Below are positions 34,354 to 41,803 of a stretch of 64,000 bases of DNA, one piece after another. The DNA lies in NCBI GenBank assembly GCA_015350385.1, contig WNKI01000003.1, positions 526,397 to 590,396 on the forward strand, written 5' to 3'. Position 1 is the first letter of the stretch. Every line of letters starts with the position of its first letter. The notes beneath the pieces are model-generated. The model did no database searches, was not told the DNA's origin, and was given only the letters and a program-made list of their open reading frames with translations. A program made the position numbers and the translations under genes. This stretch comes from Aculops lycopersici. Lineage: Eukaryota > Arthropoda > Arachnida > Trombidiformes > Eriophyidae.

Positions 34354-36774
34354 ATGATCAAATGTTTATTCGTGCTTCCCCTTACTGTAGTGGTTTTATT
34401 TTTAATTCAAACAAGTACTTATTTCCATTCCAAGACCCACATTACAAAAGCTTCAGCCCAATGGTGGTGGTGGTGGTCCAGGCAGTCTCAAGCTACATGT
34501 GATGATTTTTATAGTCGTAATCTACAGAATAAAAAACCATGCGACGGAAAGACGTTCTACGACTTTGTGCCATATGTTCCCATCATCAGGGCCGGTTATT
34601 GTTTCAACAACGGATCTGGTATTTGCAAACTCATGGCGGGCAGATATGAGTTTTATGCAAACGTTTGGCAGGACAAATTTCTACGCTCAGCGCCGCCCAA
34701 CTCTCAGAATGTTACCGCAGAGGGATACCATAAGCGAGTTCCTGTTAGTTATACTCTCAATGGTGATGTACTTTATGCAGATAGACCCTTGAATTGGGCC
34801 AAGGCTTATGTCAAGGAATACGGAGCAGGCGGCAAGAATCTCCTGTCGATCAAGAGCTTCAACTGGTGCGCCTACACTGAGGCCAATCTGTGGCCGTATA
34901 AAAGTGTCGTGAAGGACGCAAAGTCGAACAATCGGTACCACATTTACTTTTACAATCGCCAATCGTGCATCATAGACACAAAAGAGAAGAGGGCCCGACA
35001 CTACAACACTCGTTTTCTTCACAAAAGTCAGCTTAGAATCGATCTAGATATGAACCCAACGATATTTGCAATGGAGGACAACCTGGCAAAGGATATTAGA
35101 CTGGTCAAACATAAGCGCCAGCATTGGTATGAGGTAGAGTTCGAGACAATCATTAGACCTAGAAAGAGATCTGTTGAGCGTGAAAGTTTTAACGAATCTG
35201 CAAACGCAAACACGACGAACAGATTATTTCAAGGAGGTCCAGATTATTTTGTCAGAATGAAGGACACCGAGACTCTGCCATGTTTGCTCAGAGGAAATCG
35301 TGCCATCATAAGCACCTATGCTTACCCGACTAATCTTTGTCTCATGGATTACTATGCCACTAGAGATCCCTATTCGAGGAAAAATGGAAAGCTACTTACT
35401 ATGTATTGTGGAGATGCAGAAGTTGAACTTGCCGACCGGAGCAGAATCGGTAGGCAAGAACGAATAGTGACAGCTACCCTGCACAATATTCCTAAAGATT
35501 CCAGTCAATTTGGACCCCACTTTTTTGGAGTCGAAACTAGTCTTGATGTAGAATGGATTGAATTTGCCAAGGACGGCTACGTTTTTTCGGCTGTAACAAC
35601 GATTCCAGTCGAAGGTTCGCAAAATAGATTGCGAGTTCTCATGCTATACGCCGACTTCAAAACCCAACCTGCTGATGAATACGACGAGTACTTTCCGATA
35701 CCAAAGTATTCCGACTACATTGCTACATATTTGGGTGGGGACAGATGGGACATCTCAGAGCGCGAGAGGAACGCACGAGTGGTGAAGAATCTCAATTACG
35801 TAGACGATATTGCGTATTTATACAAATGCAATACAGTCTTAACCATTTTCGGTCCGCTTTACACGGAGCATCCGGTAGCTAAATTTTCGCCGGACAGCGC
35901 GGCACCAATCGGAAGTATCCAATCGCTGGGCATGTGGGAGATGACCAATGCCTTTTTCAGCGACACTGACACGAACATATTGTGGGCATATCACCGAACG
36001 AACTATGTTGCAGCGTATAGGTACACCTGTGGGTCGAATGGCAAGCTGGTGAGTGGAGTCAGGGAGGGCAAATACTATTACAACGAAGGTAAGAACAAGC
36101 CGCCAGGCTGGAACGAAAAGACAATTTCACAGGCTGCGAGCATTTACGATATGACGGAAGAGTACATATTCCAGGCTATGGGCGTCTTCAAGGGATCCCT
36201 CTCTTCACCTGAGCCACCAAATCCGGACAACTACCCAATCAAAGGGGACCCTCCGCCGAAGCCCAAAGAGAAACCTCGGGACGACTGGATCTACTGGGTC
36301 ATGGGTATTTCGATACTACTCATGATTGCAATGGCCGTCTTGTGTTTGGTTACCATAAGACGATGGAGGAGGAGACGATTGGAGAGAACCATGAGGAGCA
36401 GCTCTCTAAGTAGTACAAAGGGATCCAAGAGTAGACGTTCCAGAATGTCCGGCGGCTCGCAAAGGGCCTCTAGTGCCCCTCTGACTCGACGGAGCGGAAT
36501 GTCCGGCTCGCAACAGAGTCATGGATCGCGGGCCACTCGCCTGACAACAAGAAGCGGAAATTCGTCTGGCTTGGGACCCAAGACTACCATTAGGTCGGTC
36601 GCAACCAGGCCAAGCTCGACAGTGGGTGCATCGACGTCGCGCACTTCAACGGTAAGATCACCTGCATCGAGTGGTTCGGGTAGATCACATTCATCATCTA
36701 GCCGCGGCTCCTCGGCGACTCGCCGCTCGTCTGGACAGTCAATATCTAGCCGGGGTAAAAAGGCGTCATCGTAG
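34354..36774 (+). CDS. type I membrane protein of unrecognised family, paralogue A
   Basis: The 806-residue product has an N-terminal hydrophobic signal sequence (LFVLPLTVVVLFLI) and then a run of five tryptophans. A Cys-containing ectodomain of about 600 residues with N-glycosylation sequons follows. There is one membrane span near residues 645-667 (WVMGISILLMIAMAVLCLV), a basic stop-transfer (RRWRRRRLER), and a 139-residue Ser/Arg/Thr-rich cytoplasmic tail. A Pro/Lys-rich linker precedes the membrane. I do not recognise the family. The gene is intronless, with a possible splice acceptor (CAACAG) just before the ATG that would fit a 5' UTR intron. It is about 3.6 kb from paralogue B, with which it shares a 383-bp identical tract. 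A cell-surface receptor or adhesion role is only inference. Confidence 0.85.
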   Translation: MIKCLFVLPLTVVVLFLIQTSTYFHSKTHITKASAQWWWWWSRQSQATCDDFYSRNLQNKKPCDGKTFYDFVPYVPIIRAGYCFNNGSGICKLMAGRYEFYANVWQDKFLRSAPPNSQNVTAEGYHKRVPVSYTLNGDVLYADRPLNWAKAYVKEYGAGGKNLLSIKSFNWCAYTEANLWPYKSVVKDAKSNNRYHIYFYNRQSCIIDTKEKRARHYNTRFLHKSQLRIDLDMNPTIFAMEDNLAKDIRLVKHKRQHWYEVEFETIIRPRKRSVERESFNESANANTTNRLFQGGPDYFVRMKDTETLPCLLRGNRAIISTYAYPTNLCLMDYYATRDPYSRKNGKLLTMYCGDAEVELADRSRIGRQERIVTATLHNIPKDSSQFGPHFFGVETSLDVEWIEFAKDGYVFSAVTTIPVEGSQNRLRVLMLYADFKTQPADEYDEYFPIPKYSDYIATYLGGDRWDISERERNARVVKNLNYVDDIAYLYKCNTVLTIFGPLYTEHPVAKFSPDSAAPIGSIQSLGMWEMTNAFFSDTDTNILWAYHRTNYVAAYRYTCGSNGKLVSGVREGKYYYNEGKNKPPGWNEKTISQAASIYDMTEEYIFQAMGVFKGSLSSPEPPNPDNYPIKGDPPPKPKEKPRDDWIYWVMGISILLMIAMAVLCLVTIRRWRRRRLERTMRSSSLSSTKGSKSRRSRMSGGSQRASSAPLTRRSGMSGSQQSHGSRATRLTTRSGNSSGLGPKTTIRSVATRPSSTVGASTSRTSTVRSPASSGSGRSHSSSSRGSSATRRSSGQSISSRGKKASS

Positions 36775-36785
36775 CTAAAAAGCTA

Positions 36786-36845
36786 TCATTGATTAAAATC
36801 TTTTACAACCTGCTCTTGGGATGTGACCATCAGTTGTTTTAGTTT
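36786..36845 (-). pseudogene. decayed copy of the LAMTOR1 3' end behind paralogue A
   Basis: The sequence after the paralogue A stop matches the end of LAMTOR1 (40410-40475). It shares AACCTGCTCTTG, GATGTGACC and AGTTG-type blocks with small substitutions, and sits in the same relative position and orientation as intact LAMTOR1 behind paralogue B. The reading frame is lost. It indicates that the duplicated unit comprised the membrane-protein gene plus the LAMTOR1 tail. Confidence 0.7.
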
Positions 36846-36944
36846 TGCTCTTTATTTATTTGTCTCTAACTCCTCTTATACTAAAGAGGCGAGCAGTGAT
36901 GAAGGAAGATAAGGGGGAAAACTCCTCTTCCTGTATAAGTTTGT

Positions 36945-37160
36945 GTCGATTGCTAATGCGTTGACGAATATGTTCCTCCCAAGTGTTTGTCGCCAAACAA
37001 AGTCGTCGTCTAAGTTATCCTGAACTTTCTGCCCCCGAACACCAGCTAATGAGGTGTTCATGAGCTTCCGGGAGCTAGCGAGCGAGTTTGTGAGGCCAAA
37101 GGGCATGCGAGAAAACTGCTAGTGACCAATCTCCGTTCGAAAAGCCGTCAGTTCTTTAGT
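36945..37160 (-). mobile_element. Ty3/gypsy reverse-transcriptase relic
   Basis: Minus-strand translation gives the conserved RT core: TAFRTEIGH, an in-frame TAG, QFSRMPFGLTNS, then LMNTSLAGVRG and NLDDDFV in place of the usual YLDD catalytic box. The premature stop and the degraded catalytic motif show that it is inactive. No integrase, RNase H or LTR was identified. A stretch near 37310-37510 with a TATAAAA-type sequence and AATAAAA could be LTR-derived, but this is weak. Confidence 0.72.
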
Positions 37161-37546
37161 CGGCCACAACCATTGAAATTATCCAACAAAGATGCAAAGT
37201 GTGTTGGTTGCGAGGTCATTCTCACAGAATAAGATACGTAGAATTTGGTTGCTTTAATTTTTGATTCTCGAAAAAGACCGATCTGAATCTTTTTCAGTTA
37301 TTATTTATCATGAGCGAGCGAAAGAGGAACCAGCATTGTCAATCTTGTCGAGAGTTTGAATATAAAAGTAGACGCCTTCATCAGCAAACTAATCAAAGAG
37401 AAAGATGTCGAGCCTCGAACACATGACCGAGTGCTAACTAGCAAGCTTATATCAAGCTATTCTAGAAGTATGACGTGCCGTTGTGAAAATAAAAGAGAGT
37501 AGAGTTAAAATCTGTTGCTTCTGTGGTTCTTATTCTAATTGTTGTA

Positions 37547-37680
37547 TGACGTTCAATCGATCAATGATACCAGCATACGCTCCTCACAGGCCCTCAAGCA
37601 ACTAAAGGTCACATCCCAAGAGCAGGTTATAACACATTTCAAACTATGATAACTATAAAGCTGTAGATGAAGCCTGTTAA
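37547..37680 (+). pseudogene. inverted duplicate of the LAMTOR1 3' end
   Basis: This plus-strand segment is homologous to the minus-strand 3' end of LAMTOR1 (40390-40522). It keeps an open frame that ends SSQALKQLKVTSQEQVITHF and a stop, plus 3' UTR, with only a few mismatches. There is no start or upstream exon. It is inverted relative to the true gene and directly abuts a minus-strand remnant of the tandem membrane-protein family. Confidence 0.85.
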
Positions 37681-37755
37681 CCCCAGCCGGTTGATTGTCT
37701 AAACGAGCGGCGGGGGTCTATCTGCTTAGAGTACATCACCATTGAGAGTATCACT
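37681..37755 (-). pseudogene. inverted, internally deleted third copy of the membrane-protein family
   Basis: Read on the minus strand, 37755-37713 matches paralogue A at 34747-34789 (TACTCTCAATGGTGATGTAC, then GCAGATAGACCC). The sequence then jumps straight to the C-terminal end of the gene (CCGCTCGT..AGACA..CAACCGGC, as in paralogue B at 40356-40389). About 2 kb of coding sequence is therefore missing. It is followed by the LAMTOR1 tail, exactly as at paralogue B. Confidence 0.8.
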
Positions 37756-37804
37756 ACCGAGTGAGTAAAGTGCGTTCGACCAGTATCTGTATTGTTACCG
37801 GTGC

Positions 37805-37870
37805 ATAGCAGACGATCTAAAGAAAAATAAATCTGCACACAAAAGAGTCATTTGAACAACTTGTCCAAGA
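37805..37870 (+). repeat. duplicated upstream element, copy 2
   Basis: Partner of 34052-34117, lying about 75 bp upstream of paralogue B. It shares a 30-bp identical core and flanking AGCAGACGA and AAATAAAT blocks. Confidence 0.8.
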
Positions 37871-37944
37871 GGTCAGAGTTGTGAATTGATATTGATGTCG
37901 ATGTTGTCATTAATCTCATGAGCATCAACTCCACCACCGACAGA

Positions 37945-40392
37945 ATGATCAAATATCTCATCTTGCATCCCTTTATTGTGGTGATTTTATTTGTGCTTAT
38001 TTATGCTCCAAACACTGATTTCCACAAAAATACCTATAGTGTATCAGCATTAGCTCTTGATGGCGACCCTTGGTATTGTAATGAACTTTATACCGATAAT
38101 CGAGTGAGTAAAACGCCATGTGACAAAAGACCAAACTTCCATCACTTGATGCCATATGTTCCCATCATCAGGGCCGGTTATTGTTTCAACAACGGATCTG
38201 GTATTTGCAAACTCATGGCGGGCAGATATGAGTTTTATGCAAACGTTTGGCAGGACAAATTTCTAGGCTCAGCGCCGCCCAACTCTCAGAATGTTACCGC
38301 AGAGGGATACCATAAGCGTGTGCCGGTTACTTACACTCTCGACGGAGAGGTACTTTATGCAGATAGACCCTTGAATTGGGCCAAGGCTTATGTCAAGGAA
38401 TACGGAGCAGGCGGCAAGAATCTCCTGTCGATCAAGAGCTTCAACTGGTGCGCCTACACTGAGGCCAATCTGTGGCCGTATAAAAGTGTCGTGAAGGACG
38501 CAAAGTCGAACAATCGGTACCACATTTACTTTTACAATCGCCAATCGTGCATCATAGACACAAAAGAGAAGAGGGCCCGACACTACAACACTCGTTTTCT
38601 TCACAAAAGTCAGCTTAGAATCGATCTAGATATGAACCCAACGATATTTGCAATGGAGGACAACCTGGCAAAGGATATTAGACTGGTCAAACATAAGCGC
38701 CAGCATTGGTATGAGGTAGAGTTCGAGACAATAATTTTGAATCGAAAGAAACCAAAGCTTCAAAGTTTGAACGAATCTGGAAACGCAAACGCAACGAACA
38801 GATTATTCGAAGAGACTCAGGATTATTTTGTTAAGATGAAGGACACCGAGACTTTGCCCTGTTTGCTCACCGGAAATCATGCTATTATCAGCAGCAAGGC
38901 TTTCAAGACCGATGTTTGTCTCACGGATTTCTATGCCACCAGAGATCCCGATTCGAAGAAGAATGGGCAGCCACTTGTGATGCATTGCGGAGATGTCGAG
39001 ATTGAGCTTGCCGATATGAATAAGATCCAAATGAAAGCGAAAAAATCGGTGGATGGGTATCCGGAAAGACACTTCACAGTTGGTCTGCACAACATTCCTC
39101 GAGATTCGGCAAGTCAATTTATGCCGAACTTTTTTGGAGTTCATACAATAGATTATAGCGATTGGAAATCGTTCGCCAAAGACGGGCTCGTTTTTTCGGC
39201 TGTAACGACGATTCCAGTCCAGGGTCAGGAAAAAAAATTGCGAGTTCTCATGCTATACGCCGACTTCAAAACCCAACCTGCTGATGAATACGACGAGTAC
39301 TTTCCGGTACCAAAGTATTCCGACTATATTGCCACACATTTGGGTGGTGAGAATTGGGACCTCTCAGAGCGCGATAAAAAAGCTCGGATCGTCAAGAATC
39401 TCAATTACGTAGACGATATTGCGTATTTATACAAATGCAATTCAGTCCTAACCATTTTCGGTCCGCTTTACACGGAGCATCCGCTAGCTAAATTTTCGCC
39501 CGACAACGCGGCACCCATCGAAAGCATTCAATCGCTTGGCATGTGGGAGATGACCAATGCCTTTTTCAACGAACCTGATACGAACATACTGTGGGCTTAT
39601 CACCGGACAAACTTTGTTGCCTCTTATAGGTACACCTGTGGATCGAATGGCAAGCTGGTGACTGCAATCAAGAACGGAAAATACCTTTACAACGAGGGTA
39701 AAAACTCGCCAAGTGGCTGGGGCAGGGTTCACCCCCCTAACATAGCCGTGAATACTCTCGATATGTCGGAGGAGTGGCTATTCAAAGCTATTGGTGTCTT
39801 CAATGGATCCCTCTCCTCACCTGAACCACCAAATCCAGACGACTACCCAATCAAAGGGGATCCTACGCCCGCGCCCAAAGAGAAACCCTGGGACGACTGG
39901 ATCTACTGGGTAATAGGTATCGCTGTGCTACTTATGATTGCAATGGCCGCCTTGTGTCTGATTACCATAAGACGATGGAGGAAAAGACGATTACATAGAA
40001 CGGTGAGAAGTAGTTTGCACTCCCTGAGTAGTGCAAAGGGATCGAAGAGTAGACGTTCCGGAATGTCCAGCGGTTCGCGACACTCCTCTATATCTCCTAA
40101 GACTATACGGAGCCGGATGTCCGGCTCCCAAAAGAGTCGAGGATCGCAGGCGACTCACCTGACTACAAGAAGCAAAAATATGTCGGGAGGATCTGGCTTG
40201 GGATCCAAGACTACCGTGAGGTCGATCGCAACCAGACCAAGCTCGGTGATTGGTGCATCGACGTCGGGCACTTCAACGGTAAGGTCACAAGGGTCACGTT
40301 CATCGAGTGGTTCAGCTAAATCAAAATCATCAATAAGCCGCGCCTCCTCGTTGACTCGCCGCTCGTCTAGACATTCAACCGGCCGGAGTTAA
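37945..40392 (+). CDS. type I membrane protein of unrecognised family, paralogue B
   Basis: The 815-residue product has the same plan as paralogue A: a signal sequence (YLILHPFIVVILFVLIY), a Cys-bearing ectodomain, a membrane span near residue 652 (WVIGIAVLLMIAMAALCLI), basic RRWRKRRLHR, and a Ser/Arg-rich tail. The ATG at 37945 is chosen because it aligns with the MIK start of paralogue A. An in-frame ATG at 37918 would add nine residues. The ectodomain is identical to A over the 383-bp tract (38350-38732) and clearly diverged on both sides. The poly-Trp run of A is absent, replaced by a segment with two cysteines. The stop codon is 27 bp from the convergent LAMTOR1 stop, so the 3' UTRs must overlap. 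Confidence 0.85.
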   Translation: MIKYLILHPFIVVILFVLIYAPNTDFHKNTYSVSALALDGDPWYCNELYTDNRVSKTPCDKRPNFHHLMPYVPIIRAGYCFNNGSGICKLMAGRYEFYANVWQDKFLGSAPPNSQNVTAEGYHKRVPVTYTLDGEVLYADRPLNWAKAYVKEYGAGGKNLLSIKSFNWCAYTEANLWPYKSVVKDAKSNNRYHIYFYNRQSCIIDTKEKRARHYNTRFLHKSQLRIDLDMNPTIFAMEDNLAKDIRLVKHKRQHWYEVEFETIILNRKKPKLQSLNESGNANATNRLFEETQDYFVKMKDTETLPCLLTGNHAIISSKAFKTDVCLTDFYATRDPDSKKNGQPLVMHCGDVEIELADMNKIQMKAKKSVDGYPERHFTVGLHNIPRDSASQFMPNFFGVHTIDYSDWKSFAKDGLVFSAVTTIPVQGQEKKLRVLMLYADFKTQPADEYDEYFPVPKYSDYIATHLGGENWDLSERDKKARIVKNLNYVDDIAYLYKCNSVLTIFGPLYTEHPLAKFSPDNAAPIESIQSLGMWEMTNAFFNEPDTNILWAYHRTNFVASYRYTCGSNGKLVTAIKNGKYLYNEGKNSPSGWGRVHPPNIAVNTLDMSEEWLFKAIGVFNGSLSSPEPPNPDDYPIKGDPTPAPKEKPWDDWIYWVIGIAVLLMIAMAALCLITIRRWRKRRLHRTVRSSLHSLSSAKGSKSRRSGMSSGSRHSSISPKTIRSRMSGSQKSRGSQATHLTTRSKNMSGGSGLGSKTTVRSIATRPSSVIGASTSGTSTVRSQGSRSSSGSAKSKSSISRASSLTRRSSRHSTGRS

Positions 40393-40419
40393 CAGGCTTC
40401 ATCTATAGCTTTATAGTTA

Positions 40420-41136
40420 TCATAGTTTAAAATGTGTTATAACCTGCTCTTGAGATGTGACCTTTAGTTGCTTGAGGGCCTGTGAGGAGCGCATGCTGGT
40501 ATCATTGATTAATTGAATGTCATCTATGGTAATGGGATCACTAAAACCCGGAATGCCTACATTTGGGGATCCGCCGGAGCCGCCACTTGTATTGGCGCCA
40601 CCTCCCCCGATTGATGATGTTGCTGCAGATGTATTCAATAGATCGTCCACAATCGACAAAGAGTTGTGTTGATTATTATTATTTTGCTGCTGTTGCGAGT
40701 TGTGGTGATTGTTATTATGTTCCCTATCTAGCCTACCAGTAGCACCACCTCCTCCACTACTGCTAGATGTATTTGTTCTCAAGGGGAGTGGGGTTTTTAG
40801 CTGATTCAATTTCACTTGATAAGCACGCTGCCTTTCGGTTGTTTGTATGACCATGGACTCACCAGGCGCAACATCAATCACATTAGCAACCATCTTCTGG
40901 TATATCCTATCCAAAGCTGACTGTTCCATAGATTTGTGATTGTTGCCACCGTTGGGGTAGTTGCTTGTCGAACCATATGAGACGGAGTCGGGATGTGACA
41001 TGGGATCTGAGAAGTTATTGTGCGAATTATTTGACGTTTCACTACAGGCATCGTTATTCAATATCCTGGATCTTTCCTCACGTTCATCAATATCACTTGC
41101 ACTGTCTCGACAACAATAACTCTTGATGTTGCCCAT
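40420..41136 (-). CDS. LAMTOR1: LAMTOR1/p18, Ragulator membrane anchor
   Basis: LAMTOR1 tethers Ragulator and the Rag GTPases to late endosomes and lysosomes, allowing amino-acid activation of mTORC1. The N-terminus MGNIKSYCC offers an N-myristoylation glycine and palmitoylation cysteines, followed by the acidic/basic DEREERSRIL typical of the family. The conserved helices follow: LDRIYQKMVANVIDV, ERQRAYQVKLNQL, then FSDPITIDDIQLI and SSQALKQLKVTSQEQVITHF at the C-terminus. At 238 residues it is longer than human (161). A Gly/Ser/Asn/Gln/His insertion of about 90 residues sits between the central and C-terminal helices. The gene is intronless. It overlaps the 3' end of paralogue B tail-to-tail and is divergent from SMARCAD1. 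Confidence 0.9.
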   Translation of the reverse strand: MGNIKSYCCRDSASDIDEREERSRILNNDACSETSNNSHNNFSDPMSHPDSVSYGSTSNYPNGGNNHKSMEQSALDRIYQKMVANVIDVAPGESMVIQTTERQRAYQVKLNQLKTPLPLRTNTSSSSGGGGATGRLDREHNNNHHNSQQQQNNNNQHNSLSIVDDLLNTSAATSSIGGGGANTSGGSGGSPNVGIPGFSDPITIDDIQLINDTSMRSSQALKQLKVTSQEQVITHFKL

Positions 41137-41803
41137 GTTTACTTATTACAATAAATTTCGAACTTGTTAATATTTTTTATCATTCAATATACTGATATTG
41201 GTTTAAGAGTCTGAAATTGTTTGCTATAATATTTGTGTGATTATCGTTCAATATTTGTAGTAAACTTGTAGATAACAGTAGAGTCTAATATGATAATCTA
41301 GGTTCGATAATAGATCTAGATCCCCCGTGGCGAAGCCGATTTCACCGAGAGTCATCAAGTTGGATTGTTTTCACTTCTTCCAATCAAACACACACACACG
41401 CATCAACTTCAGAGTAAATTTCATCTTTCACTTGTGTCGATCTTTGTTTTGGCATAAAATCATGAATGGCAGATATGCAGCGTGTGTTGTAATTTTGCAA
41501 TGCATGCATTGCCAACTCAAAGCAACTCTCAAAATTAGTGCGTCTGTAAAACGGCAACACTATTGCTATGCCTTGAAGTAAAAAAGATGGCATAAATGCA
41601 TTGGAATGGCGCGAACACGCGCTCACATGTTGTAACGCGTTCTTAACTCTCGTTGCCACGAAGGCAGATTTTTGCATCCATTGTTGTAACAAATTCCCTT
41701 CATTTCAATTATCTTCTGCTAGATTTTAGTAATATTTTATCATATCGAAACTTGAACAACTATTGCATCAAATAATCAAGAACCGCGACAACATAGCCAT
41801 AAT
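41137..41803. promoter_or_regulatory. divergent promoter region between LAMTOR1 and SMARCAD1
   Basis: The two start codons face away from each other across 667 bp. This AT-rich interval must hold both promoters and 5' UTRs. No TATA box stands out. A GC-richer block at about 41600-41640 (GCGCGAACACGCGC) could mark a core promoter. Confidence 0.55.

Noticed and set aside
34687..35022. Conserved minus-strand ORF of 111 codons opposite paralogue A, repeated opposite paralogue B
   Set aside because: It lies within the identical tract, so its conservation follows from the sense gene. Its peptide has no recognisable features.
37300..37510. Possible solo LTR with TATA-like and AATAAAA sequences
   Set aside because: No terminal repeats, TG..CA ends or target-site duplication could be seen, so it is not called as an LTR.
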